From NCBI GenBank assembly GCA_036398775.1, contig DASWOJ010000163.1, positions 1-28,913 of the forward strand: a stretch of DNA of 28,913 bases, read 5' to 3'. Below are positions 7,285 to 15,155 of this stretch, one piece after another. Position 1 is the stretch's first letter; the number at the start of each line of letters is the position of its first letter. The notes beneath the pieces were generated by a model. It had not been told where the DNA came from. It saw only the letters and a program-made list of their open reading frames with translations, and did not search any database. This DNA comes from DASWOJ01 sp036398775. GTDB taxonomy: Bacteria; Pseudomonadota; Alphaproteobacteria; Acetobacterales; Acetobacteraceae. Both the position numbers and the translations under genes were made by a program.

Positions 7285-8880
7285 ATGCGATACAGGCTGT
7301 CCGCCCTTGCCCTCGCGGGCTTGCTGCTCGCGCCCTACGCGCAGGCTGACACCCTAGCGGTTTGCACGGAGGGCAGCCCGGATTTCCTGAACGCCGCCCT
7401 CAGCACGGCCAATACCAGTTTCGACGTGACAGAGCAGACCTCCGACCGGCTGGTCGGGATGGAGGTCGGCGGGTCGAAGCTGGTTCCGGGCCTGGCGGAG
7501 TCCTGGACGGTGTCCGAGGACGGCCTGACCTACACCTTCAAGCTGCGGCACGGGGTCAAGTGGCAGTCCAACGCCCTGTTCAAGCCCACCCGCGAGTTCA
7601 ACGCCGACGACGTGGTGTTCACCTTCAACCGGATGGCCGACAAGGGTGCCCCGTACTACAAGGTCGGCGGCAGCTACCCCGAGTTTCAGGTGCTGATCGA
7701 GCCGGCGTTCAATGCCATCCGCAAGCTGGACGACCACACCGTCGCTATCGAGCTGAAGTCGGCGCTGGCGCCCCTGCTCAACACGCTCTCCATGCAGCCG
7801 TTCTCCGTTTCTTCGGCCGAGTATGCCGACGTGCTGACCAAGGCGGGTAAGCCCGAGCAGTTGGACCAGATGCCGATCGGCACCGGGCCGTTCCAGTTCG
7901 TGCAGTATCAGCGGGACAGCGTGGTGCGGTTCCGCGCCAACCCGGATTTCTGGGGCAAGGCCGCCGGGTCGCCGCGCACTGCGAAGGTGGACAACCTGGT
8001 GTTTTCCATCACCCCGGACGCTTCCGTGCGCTATGCCAAGCTGCGTGTCAACGAGTGCCAGGTCGTGCGCTACCCCAATCCGGCGGACCTGCCCGCGATG
8101 CGCGCCAACCCGCAGTTGCGCGTGCAGGAGGCCGGCATCGCCGCCATCAGCTACATCTCGTTCCGATCCGACCGGAAGCCGATGGAAGACCGCCGGGTGC
8201 GCGAGGCGCTGAGCATCGCCGTGGACTTGGATGGCTTGGTGCGTGCGGTCTACCAGGGCAGCGGCACCCCCAACGCCGCGATGGTCCCGGAAGCGCTGTG
8301 GGGCCGCAACGAGGGGCTGCAGCCGCGCAAGTACGACCCGGACCGCGCCAAGCAGCTTCTGATTGAGGCCGGCTACCCCGATGGCTTCGAGACCGACCTG
8401 TGGGCGATCCCCGTGGTGCGTGCCTACATGCCGAACGGTCGGCGGGCGGCCGAGATGATCCAGGCGGACTGGGCGCGTATCGGGGTCAAGGCGCATATCG
8501 TCACCTACGAATGGGGCGAATACCTGAAGCGCACGCGCAGCGGCGAGGCGACAGTCGCCATGCTGGGCGGCACCTGGGACTACCCGGACCCGAGCCAGTT
8601 ATTGTTGACCTGGGGCTGCGACGCCAGGCGGTCCGGCCGCAACACCGCGATGTGGTGCAGCGACGCCTATGACCGCCCCCTGCTGCAGGCGAACCTGGTG
8701 ACCGACCAGGCGGAGCGCGCGAAGCTGTATCAGCAGGCGCAGCAGGCGTTCTACGACGAGATGCCGGGGCTGCTGTTTGCCGACGTGAAGGCGTTCGTCG
8801 CCGTGCGGTCCAACGTGCAGGGCTTCAAGCTGCACTTCCTGGGCGGCCAGCCGTTCGGCGGTGTCAGCCTTTCGCCTTAG
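7285..8880 (+). CDS. ABC transporter periplasmic peptide-type binding protein
   Basis: This 531-residue protein starts at the ATG at 7285, eight bases after GGAG. A longer frame back to 7168 lacks a leader-like N-terminus. MRYRLSALALAGLLLAPYAQA is a signal peptide with cleavage before DTLAVC. The mature protein is a family-5 (DppA/OppA-like) solute-binding protein: LVPGLAESWTVSEDGLTYTF, FNADDVVFTFNRM, IGTGPFQFVQY, RRVREALSIAVD and YDPDRAKQLLIEAGY are typical blocks. It resembles the dipeptide receptor DppA in length and order of motifs. Binding proteins of this class also carry nickel, opines and other small peptides or amides. The creatininase gene inside the operon hints at a cyclic amide or N-containing substrate rather than a plain dipeptide; that is inference. 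Confidence 0.92.
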   Translation: MRYRLSALALAGLLLAPYAQADTLAVCTEGSPDFLNAALSTANTSFDVTEQTSDRLVGMEVGGSKLVPGLAESWTVSEDGLTYTFKLRHGVKWQSNALFKPTREFNADDVVFTFNRMADKGAPYYKVGGSYPEFQVLIEPAFNAIRKLDDHTVAIELKSALAPLLNTLSMQPFSVSSAEYADVLTKAGKPEQLDQMPIGTGPFQFVQYQRDSVVRFRANPDFWGKAAGSPRTAKVDNLVFSITPDASVRYAKLRVNECQVVRYPNPADLPAMRANPQLRVQEAGIAAISYISFRSDRKPMEDRRVREALSIAVDLDGLVRAVYQGSGTPNAAMVPEALWGRNEGLQPRKYDPDRAKQLLIEAGYPDGFETDLWAIPVVRAYMPNGRRAAEMIQADWARIGVKAHIVTYEWGEYLKRTRSGEATVAMLGGTWDYPDPSQLLLTWGCDARRSGRNTAMWCSDAYDRPLLQANLVTDQAERAKLYQQAQQAFYDEMPGLLFADVKAFVAVRSNVQGFKLHFLGGQPFGGVSLSP

Positions 8881-8893
8881 GGAAAGCCACGTC

Positions 8894-9634
8894 ATGCAGC
8901 TTGCCTTGTCCACCTGGCAGGAAACCGAGGAATACCTGCAGCGTCAACGCGGCTGCATCGTACCAGTCGGCTCTGTCGAGCAGCACGGGCCGAACGGGCT
9001 GATCGGCACCGACCACCTGGACGCCGAGTTCGTGGCGCGTGGCGTCGGCGACGCCACCGGGGCGATGGTTGCGCCGACGCTGGCCTACGGCATGTCCCAG
9101 CATCACCTCGGTTTCGCCGGGTCGGCGACCCTGCGGCCCTCCACCCTGATGCTCGTCGTGCGCGACGTCGTGCAATCCCTGGCCCGGCACGGCTTCGAGC
9201 GATTTTTCTTCATCAACGGACACGGCGGCAACGTGGCGACCATCACGGCGGCGTTCGACGAGATCTACGCCGAGGCCTCGCTGGGCGGCGACGGCGGCCG
9301 TGTGAAGTGCCGCATGGTGTTCTGGTCCGGCGGACCCCGCGCATCGGCGCTGGCGAGGGAACTGTATGGCGACAGCAACGGCAACCATGCCACGGCAGCC
9401 GAGGTGTCGCTGGCCCAGCACTATCAGCCCGGTGCGATCAAGCACGCGCAGATGCACCCGAAGGTCGCCCCGCGCAGCGGCGGGTTCTTCGACAGCGCCG
9501 ATTACCGCGCCCGTTTCCCGGATGGCAGGATCGGCTCCGACCCTTCCCTGTCCACCCCGGAGCACGGAGAGCAGCTATACCAGGCCGCGGTTGCAGACAT
9601 GAGCGAGGCCTACGCGGCGTTCCTTGCCTACTGA
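8894..9634 (+). CDS. Creatininase-family metal-dependent amidohydrolase
   Basis: This 246-residue protein starts at the ATG at 8894, 13 bases after the binding-protein stop. It contains PVGSVEQHGPNGLIGTDHLDAEF, with likely metal ligands Glu29, His31 and Asp40, then FINGHGGN (His110) and HATAAEVS (Glu170). These are the binuclear metal-site motifs of the creatininase family, which opens cyclic amides or hydrolyses formamides (creatinine, FAPy-type pyrimidines, mycofactocin precursor peptide, 3-dehydro-scyllo-inosose-like substrates). It has no leader, so it acts in the cytoplasm. Its place between the binding protein and permease genes indicates that it processes what the transporter brings in. 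The exact substrate cannot be assigned from the sequence. Confidence 0.88.
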   Translation: MQLALSTWQETEEYLQRQRGCIVPVGSVEQHGPNGLIGTDHLDAEFVARGVGDATGAMVAPTLAYGMSQHHLGFAGSATLRPSTLMLVVRDVVQSLARHGFERFFFINGHGGNVATITAAFDEIYAEASLGGDGGRVKCRMVFWSGGPRASALARELYGDSNGNHATAAEVSLAQHYQPGAIKHAQMHPKVAPRSGGFFDSADYRARFPDGRIGSDPSLSTPEHGEQLYQAAVADMSEAYAAFLAY

Positions 9635-9686
9635 TCCCGCTGCGCCGCTTGCCGCCGTGGTGCCGCGGTCCGCAGGCTGACGCCCC

Positions 9687-10697
9687 GTGCTGGGATACGT
9701 CCTGCGCCGCCTCGGCCTGGTCGCCATCACGTTCCTGGGCATCACGGTCCTTTCCTTCGTCCTGATCCACTCCCTGCCGGGCGACCCGGTGGAGATGATG
9801 TTCGGTGAGCGCGGCATAGACCCCGAACGCCAGGCGGCGCTGATGACGCAGCTTGGCCTCGACCTGCCGCTGCCGCAGCAATATGCCGCCTACATCTGGC
9901 GCGTGCTGCACGGCGACCTCGGGCGCTCGCTGGCGACGCACGAGGGCGTGCTGACCGAGTTCCTGACCCTGTTCCCCGCCACGGTGGAGCTGGCAACGGC
10001 GGCGATGCTGCTGGCGGTCCTGGTGGGGCTTCCGGCTGGGATCATCGCTGCCGTCCGGCGCGGCACGGCGGTGGATTACGGGGTCATGGCCGCCGCGCTG
10101 ACCGGCTACTCCATGCCGGTGTTCTGGTGGGCGATCCTGCTGATCCTGCTGTTCTCCGTCACCCTCGGCATCACCCCGGTCAGCTCCCGGCTCGACATCG
10201 CCTACTACATCGAGCCGAGGACCGGCTTCATGCTGGTTGACACCTGGCTGTCCGGCGAGCCCGGCGCGTTCCGGTCCGCCCTGTCGCACCTGGTGCTGCC
10301 GGCGGTGGCGCTCGGCACGATCCCCCTTGCGGTGATCGCGCGCATGACCCGCTCCGCCATGCTGGAGGTGCTGCACGAGGACTACGTCCGCACAGCGCGG
10401 GCGAAGGGGGTGCCGCCGTGGCGCGTCGTGGGGCTGCACGCGCTGCGCAACGCATTAATCCCGGTCATCACCGTGATCGGCCTGCAGGTCGGCAGCCTGT
10501 TCGGCGGGGCCGTGCTGACCGAGACGATCTTCGCATGGCCCGGCATCGGCAAGTGGCTGATCGAGAGCGTGAACCGGCGCGACTACCCGGTGCTGCAAGG
10601 CGGGATGCTGCTGGTCGCGGCCATCATCATCACCGTGAACCTGTTGGTGGACCTGCTGTCCGGCATGGTGAACCCGCGTATCCGGCACCGGAGGTGA
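9687..10697 (+). CDS. ABC transporter permease, DppB type
   Basis: This 336-residue inner-membrane permease starts at GTG 9687, giving the standard N-terminus MLGYVLRRLGLVAITFLGITVLSF. No strong ribosome-binding site is seen. It has the DppB features: LIHSLPGDPVEMMFGERG, an extended periplasmic loop, and six membrane segments. The EAA-like cytoplasmic loop EDYVRTARAKGVPPWRVVGLHALRNALIPV docks the ATPase. ETIFAWPGIGKWLIESVNRRDYPVLQG is also typical. It forms the heterodimeric channel with the next gene, whose GTG start overlaps this stop (GTGA). The ATPases that would power it are not in the window. Confidence 0.94.
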   Translation: MLGYVLRRLGLVAITFLGITVLSFVLIHSLPGDPVEMMFGERGIDPERQAALMTQLGLDLPLPQQYAAYIWRVLHGDLGRSLATHEGVLTEFLTLFPATVELATAAMLLAVLVGLPAGIIAAVRRGTAVDYGVMAAALTGYSMPVFWWAILLILLFSVTLGITPVSSRLDIAYYIEPRTGFMLVDTWLSGEPGAFRSALSHLVLPAVALGTIPLAVIARMTRSAMLEVLHEDYVRTARAKGVPPWRVVGLHALRNALIPVITVIGLQVGSLFGGAVLTETIFAWPGIGKWLIESVNRRDYPVLQGGMLLVAAIIITVNLLVDLLSGMVNPRIRHRR

Positions 10698-11551
10698 GCG
10701 GCGCCCCATGGATCGTGCGGCTGAAACAGGCCTGGCGCATCTACGCTCGCGGCCGGGGCGGGGTGGCCGGGCTCGGCCTGGTTGGGCTGCTGCTCGCCGC
10801 CGCCGCGCTGGCGCCGCTGCTGGCGCCGCACGATCCGCTGGCGCAGATGCGCGACGCGCTGCTGCAGCCGCCGGGCTGGCCCTACGTGCTGGGCACGGAC
10901 GACGTGGGCCGCGATGTGCTGGCGCGGCTGCTGTTCGGGGCGCGGCTGTCCCTCGCAGTCGGCGTGATCGTGGTGTCGCTGGCGATGGTGCTCGGGGTCC
11001 TGCTGGGGCTGGTGGCGGGCTTCTCGGACGGGCTGCTGGACGCTGCCGTCATGCGGCTCATGGACATGATGCTGGCGCTGCCGACCCTGCTGCTGGCAGT
11101 AGCCATCGTCGCGGTGTTAGGGCCGGGCCTGCCGCACGCCATGCTGGCGGTGGCCGTTGTGCAGTTGCCCGCCTTCGTCCGCCTGACGCGGGGAGCGGTG
11201 AGGGTGGAGCGGTCGCGGGAATACGTGGCAGCAACCCGCATGGCAGGGGCCGGGCAGGGGAGGCTGATGTTCCTGACCGTGCTGCCCAACTGCCTGGCGC
11301 CGCTGATCGTACAGGCCAGCCTGTCCTTTTCTACAGCCATCCTGGATACTGCGGCATTGGGCTTCCTGGGCCTGGGCGCGCAGCCGCCCACGCCGGAATG
11401 GGGCACCATGCTGGCCGATGCGCTGCAATTCGTGCAAAGCGCCTGGTGGGTCGTGACCTTCCCGGGCCTGGCGATCCTGCTGGCGGTGCTGGGCTTCAAC
11501 CTGCTGGGCGACGGGTTGCGCGACGCCCTGGACCCGCGGCTGCGGGGGTGA
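10694..11551 (+). CDS. ABC transporter permease, DppC type
   Basis: I place the start at GTG 10694, four bases inside the DppB stop and just after GGAGG, giving MSGAPWIVRLKQAWRIYARGRGGVAG and 285 residues. The ATG at 10708 is out of frame. The protein shows the DppC layout: a first helix (GLGLVGLLLAAAALAPLLAP), then PYVLGTDDVGRDVLARLLFGARLSL, the EAA loop around REYVAATRMAGAGQGRLMFLTVLPNCLAPLIV, and the end FNLLGDGLRDALDPRLRG. In related operons two ATPase genes (DppD and DppF) usually follow. Here a second binding-protein gene begins instead and is cut off. Confidence 0.93.
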   Translation: MSGAPWIVRLKQAWRIYARGRGGVAGLGLVGLLLAAAALAPLLAPHDPLAQMRDALLQPPGWPYVLGTDDVGRDVLARLLFGARLSLAVGVIVVSLAMVLGVLLGLVAGFSDGLLDAAVMRLMDMMLALPTLLLAVAIVAVLGPGLPHAMLAVAVVQLPAFVRLTRGAVRVERSREYVAATRMAGAGQGRLMFLTVLPNCLAPLIVQASLSFSTAILDTAALGFLGLGAQPPTPEWGTMLADALQFVQSAWWVVTFPGLAILLAVLGFNLLGDGLRDALDPRLRG

Positions 11552-11674
11552 CGCCGAGGCAATGCCGCCGGACGGCCACGTGCCGGTCCAGCATCCCCGG
11601 ATGCCGTTGCCGATATCAAGGCACGTCGCTTGCCGAGCCTCTGCGAAGCTGAAGCCGCACAACAGAGAACCGCC

Positions 11675-11868
11675 GTGCAGCGTCGAACCCTCCCGGGTGC
11701 CGGGATGGCAGGCGTCGCCACGCCCGTGCGCCCGTCCATCGTGCGGGCACAGTCCGCGACCACGTTGCGCTTCTTCCCCTATTCCGACCTTGCGCTGCTC
11801 GATCCGGCCGTGAGTGCCTTCGTAGCGCGCAACCATGTGCTCATGATGCTCGACACCCTGTTCGGTGT
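11675..11868 (+). pseudogene. Second ABC substrate-binding protein, truncated N-terminal part
   Basis: From GTG 11675 the frame reads a twin-arginine-like leader (QRRTLPGAGMAGVA, then SIVRAQ) followed by ATTLRFFPYSDLALLDPAVSAF and ARNHVLMMLDTLFGV. This is the start of a family-5 binding protein of the type that reads TTLRFIPQSDLAxLDP in intact members, normally over 500 residues long. After about 65 residues the similarity ends abruptly at 11868, and degenerate repeat copy B begins three bases later. The gene was therefore cut by insertion of a mobile sequence or by recombination at it. The intended product was a second, Tat-exported receptor for the same or a sister transporter. Confidence 0.72.
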
Positions 11869-11870
11869 TG

Positions 11871-11976
11871 GTCAGCGCAGATAACGGACGCAGAGTAAAC
11901 GTCGACATCCAGTATGTTGCGCCTCCCGGCTAAGCCGCGGGCCTCCAGGATCTGGCAGTCGTACGCCGATCTACAC
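11871..11976. repeat. Degenerate direct repeat, copy B
   Basis: The sequence starting GTCAGCGCAGATAACGGACG matches copy A at 6993 with roughly 80 percent identity over 51 bases, then again at GCCGATCTACA after an indel. It begins within three bases of where the truncated binding-protein gene loses similarity. Both copies point the same way and bracket about 4.8 kb containing the ABC operon. Confidence 0.5.
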
Positions 11977-12064
11977 CATTGGACACCGCTTCGGTCACCA
12001 CCTGGCACAGGGGAGTATGCCGGTTCTCATGCTAGTGTAGTGGCTTGGACAGGAGGCCGAGAAC

Positions 12065-13663
12065 ATGACGGATCAGCCTGATCAGCAGGGTTCCTCACCT
12101 TCGCGCCGGGCGTTCCTGCACCAGCTTGCCGTGGTTGGGGGCGCCGGGCTGGTGATGGCGGGGCTGGACGCGCTCGGCATGTCCATGGCCTCTGCGCAGA
12201 CGGCTCCGCCCGCGCTGAGCGGCTCGGGCGCGGGCCGCCGCGTGGTGATCCTGGGCGCGGGCATTGCCGGCATGACCGCGGCCTACGAGCTGTCCAAGTT
12301 GGGCTACGACTGCCAGGTCCTGGAAGCGCGCAGCTTCGCCGGCGGGCGCTGCCAAACGGCGCGGGCGGGCTTCGCATTGACGGAGCTGGGCGGGGAGGAG
12401 CAGCGCTGCACCTTCGACGAGGGGCAGTATATCAACCACGGCCCCTGGCGCATCCCGTTCAATCACCAGTCCACGCTGCATTACACCCGCGAGTTCGGCG
12501 TCCCGCTGGAAGTGATGGTCAACGACAACGATGCCTCCTACGCCCTTTTTGAAAGCGGAACCGGCCCGCTGCAGGGCAAGCCGGTCCGCCGGGCGGAGGT
12601 CGCCGCCGACATGCGCGGCCACACGGCAGAGCTGCTGGCCAAGCTGGTCCGCAAGGGCGCGCTGGATGACGCGATGACGGCGGAGGACCGGGAGGCGTTC
12701 ACTGCCTACTTGTTGCGCGAAGGCTACCTGTCCGCCAAGGACCTGTCCTACTCCGGCGCCGAGGGCCGGGGCTACGACGTGTGGCCCGGCGCCCTGACCG
12801 TGCCTGGGCCGGGAAAACGGGGTGCGCCATATGGAATGCTGGATCTGCTGCACTCCAAGACGTGGCGCACGCTGCGCTCCGTCACGGCGTTCAGCCAGCA
12901 GCGCACGATGTTCCAGCCGGTCGGCGGCATGGACCGGATCGCGCGGGGGTTCGAGGCCAAGGTCGGCCGGATGGTTCGCTACAATGTGGAAGTGGAGCGC
13001 ATCGGCCAGGACGCCGACGGGGTGGAGGTCGCCTGGACCGATGCTCAGGGGCAGCGCGGCACGACGAGGGCGGACTACTGCATCTGCACGATCCCGCTCT
13101 CGGTGCTGCGCGGCATCGAGATGGCAGTGCCGGACGCTTTCAAGCAGGCGGCCGGCGGAGTGGCCTATGTTCCGGTCGGCAAGATCGGGCTGCAGATGCG
13201 GCGCCGGTTCTGGGAGGAGGACCACTTCATCTACGGCGGCCACGTTTACACCGACAACGAGGAGATCGGCAGCCTGTCGCTGCCGTCCTGGGACTGGCAG
13301 GGGCAGAAAGGAACGGTGCTCGGCTACTACCAGTTTGAGGCGGCAGCGGTGAAGGTCAGCGCCATGACGCCAGAGGAGCGGGCAGAGTTCGCCCTCGCCT
13401 TCGGCCAAAAGGTGTTCCCGCAGTACCGGGCTTCCTACGAAAAGGCGTTCTCGGTCGCCTGGCATCGGGTGGAGCACAGCATGGGCGGCTGGGCGGAGTG
13501 GACCGACGAGGGACGCAAGGCCGCCTATCCCGTGCTGTGCGAGCCTGCCGGGCGGCTTTACCTGGCCGGAGAGCACCTGAGCTACCTGACGGGCTGGCAG
13601 GCCGGTGCCATCGAGTCCGCCTGGCAGCAGGTGGAGAAGCTGCACCGCCGGGCCAGCGCGTGA
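12065..13663 (+). CDS. Flavin-dependent amine oxidase, Tat-exported
   Basis: This 532-residue protein starts at the ATG at 12065, eight bases after AGGAGG. Residues 14-45 form a twin-arginine leader (SRRAFLHQLAVVGGAGLVMAG through SMASAQ). The FAD-binding Rossmann motif VVILGAGIAGMTAAYEL is at about residues 60-76. It is followed by the second-strand LEARSFAGGRC and, near the C-terminus, LYLAGEHLSYLTGWQAGAIESA, the second flavin-contact motif of monoamine and L-amino-acid oxidases. It should oxidise a primary or secondary amine to an imine in the periplasm. The next two genes encode a leader-bearing cytochrome c (overlapping) and a leader-bearing RidA-like protein. Electrons may therefore pass to the cytochrome rather than to oxygen; that is inference. 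The amine substrate is unknown. Confidence 0.9.
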   Translation: MTDQPDQQGSSPSRRAFLHQLAVVGGAGLVMAGLDALGMSMASAQTAPPALSGSGAGRRVVILGAGIAGMTAAYELSKLGYDCQVLEARSFAGGRCQTARAGFALTELGGEEQRCTFDEGQYINHGPWRIPFNHQSTLHYTREFGVPLEVMVNDNDASYALFESGTGPLQGKPVRRAEVAADMRGHTAELLAKLVRKGALDDAMTAEDREAFTAYLLREGYLSAKDLSYSGAEGRGYDVWPGALTVPGPGKRGAPYGMLDLLHSKTWRTLRSVTAFSQQRTMFQPVGGMDRIARGFEAKVGRMVRYNVEVERIGQDADGVEVAWTDAQGQRGTTRADYCICTIPLSVLRGIEMAVPDAFKQAAGGVAYVPVGKIGLQMRRRFWEEDHFIYGGHVYTDNEEIGSLSLPSWDWQGQKGTVLGYYQFEAAAVKVSAMTPEERAEFALAFGQKVFPQYRASYEKAFSVAWHRVEHSMGGWAEWTDEGRKAAYPVLCEPAGRLYLAGEHLSYLTGWQAGAIESAWQQVEKLHRRASA

Positions 13664-14061
13664 CGCGCATTCTGGCCTTGGGGCTGCTTGCGGCGCCGCT
13701 GCTGGCCGCAGCGCCAGTCCGGGCCGCGGCCGACCCGGCGGGAGAAGGGTTGTTTTTGGCCAACTGCTCTGCCTGCCACCAGAAGCACGGCCGCGGCATC
13801 CCCAAAGCGTTCCCCGCCCTGGCCGGTGACGCGCTGGTGCTGGGAGCACCGGAGGGTATCGTCCGAGTGCTGCTGAACGGGCGCGGCGGGATGCCGAGCT
13901 TCCGTGCGCAACTGGACGACGGGCAGCTTGCTGCGATCGCGTCCTATGTGCGCTCCGCTTGGGGCAACCAGGCGGGGGGGGTTCCGCCGGAGGCGTTCGC
14001 CAGCGTTCGCGCAGCGCAGGCTGCTGCGCCGGCCGAGGACCGCGGCCTGCAGGCCCATTGA
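13660..14061 (+). CDS. Periplasmic c-type cytochrome
   Basis: I start this 133-residue protein at GTG 13660, overlapping the amine-oxidase stop by four bases (GTGA). The N-terminus MTRILALGLLAAPLLAAAPVRA is a signal peptide. One heme-binding site is present, CSACH (Cys36, Cys39, His40), and Met78 in GRGGMPSF is the likely distal ligand. The helix DGQLAAIASYVRSAWGN is the usual class I cytochrome C-terminal helix. The translational overlap with the oxidase strongly suggests that it is the electron acceptor of that enzyme. It should accept electrons from reduced flavin and pass them to the respiratory chain. Confidence 0.92.
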   Translation: MTRILALGLLAAPLLAAAPVRAAADPAGEGLFLANCSACHQKHGRGIPKAFPALAGDALVLGAPEGIVRVLLNGRGGMPSFRAQLDDGQLAAIASYVRSAWGNQAGGVPPEAFASVRAAQAAAPAEDRGLQAH

Positions 14062-14080
14062 TCCCCGGGGAGGAACCAGG

Positions 14081-14509
14081 ACGCCACACCGCCGTCTCGT
14101 CCGCGCTGCCGCTGTTGCTCCGGCCTTGCTCGCGATGCTCCATGCCGGACCTGCGGGGGTTCTGGGCGTGGTCGGCCACCTGCTTGCCGGCCCCGACTTC
14201 CCGATCCTGTCCAGCGTGGAGGTGCCGGTCGGGGCGACCACGGTACACCTGAGCGCGGCCGGGGCACCGGTCGCCGACAAGTCAGCGCCGCCGCGGACCG
14301 TGCAGGCCTACGGCGACAAAGCGACGCGGACGGAGGCGACGCTGCTCGCGATTCATCGGACTTTGGTGGGGCTGGGCCTTGGCATGGGCGACGTGGTCAA
14401 GACGACGGTGTTCCTGGTCGGCGACCCCGGCACGGGCGGGCGCATGGACTTCGACGTGTGGGTCGGCTCTCGCCTGTCACCCCGCCTAGCTCTGCATTCA
14501 ACGTTCTGA
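14081..14509 (+). pseudogene. RidA-family imine deaminase, no standard start and truncated end
   Basis: In the frame of 14081 the sequence reads PHRRLVRAAAVAPALLAMLH (leader-like), then PILSSVEVPVGATTVHLSAAG, TVQAYGD, TEATLLAIHRTLVGLGLGMGDVVKTTVFLV and GGRMDFDVW. This is the RidA/YjgF core. RidA hydrolyses reactive imines, the immediate products of amine oxidases. A strong GGAGG ends seven bases before an ACG codon (14081-14083) exactly where ATG is expected; no other good start is present. After MDFDVW (about 14461) similarity stops, and the frame ends at 14509, leaving out the last 40 or so residues with the usual RSTVxV block. It is thus probably non-functional. The leader suggests that the intact form was periplasmic, like its two neighbours. 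Confidence 0.7.
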
Positions 14510-15155
14510 AACCAATCAATTAACCAGACGAACGCAGGATCCGAGATCGGCGCCAGTCGTGACCCCACGGTGCAATGGAGTTTATAGACCGAACCAATAA
14601 CTTGCGCCTCATAATAACGAGGTCACAGTCGCGCGCCGATCCACCCTACGACACCTACTAAGCAAATCTCTGGAGGTTTGCGCACAGATGAAAAACTAAG
14701 CAGGCTTATGCGGCCTGGCACGGCCGCAGGCCACCTGTGTGACAGGCCGCATAAGCCTGCTTAGGGCAGCGTCAGCACTAATGTGACATGTTTACGCGCA
14801 GCAACGCTCGGGCCAAAACCAGCAGTTGCACTTATCAAATCAGGGATGATGGGCCATTAGGCCAATGTGGCCGCGTGTGACGCGCCCATTTAGGCAGTGC
14901 TGAACCGCTTGCAGGGCGATTGCCCGGTGCCCGCCACGGCACGCTCATCGCCGGCCTAGCTACGTGACGAACTCACCACCACCCCGGAACCCAACAAGAG
15001 CCATCGCGGTTTAGGGCGCGTTGCTGCGCTGAACCTCACGCCAAGAGCCAGGACTATTGCCAACCCGACAGCGGGACTTGCCGCTGCCGCAGACCAGGAT
15101 CAAGGACGCGATCGGGTGTCAGCACGGTCCGACCCGCCCGGCCCTGAATCCCGCG
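14510..15155. other. Gene-free stretch between convergent units
   Basis: No coding region can be supported here. The first half is AT-richer than the rest of the window. A perfect 22-bp inverted repeat at 14696-14764 is the only strong structure. The two units on either side point toward this region, so no promoter is required in it. Confidence 0.5.
14696..14764. repeat. Perfect 22-bp inverted repeat with 25-base loop
   Basis: Bases 14696-14717 (beginning CTAAGCAGGCTTATGCGG) are exactly complementary in reverse to 14743-14764. The loop of 25 bases is itself GC-rich. No T-tract follows, so it is not a typical Rho-independent terminator, although it could terminate both convergent units. It could equally be the ends of a lost insertion sequence brought together. 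It has no coding capacity. Confidence 0.8.

Noticed and set aside
10708..11652. ATG at 10708 opening a 314-codon frame at the start of dppC
   Set aside because: That frame is shifted relative to the permease and gives an Arg/Ala/Gly-rich product. The GTG at 10694 with overlap GTGA gives the true DppC sequence.
12095..14248. 717-codon open frame on the minus strand
   Set aside because: It lies fully opposite the amine oxidase, cytochrome and RidA-like genes, is Arg/Ala/Gly/Pro-rich and has no family resemblance. Long antisense frames are expected in DNA of this GC content.
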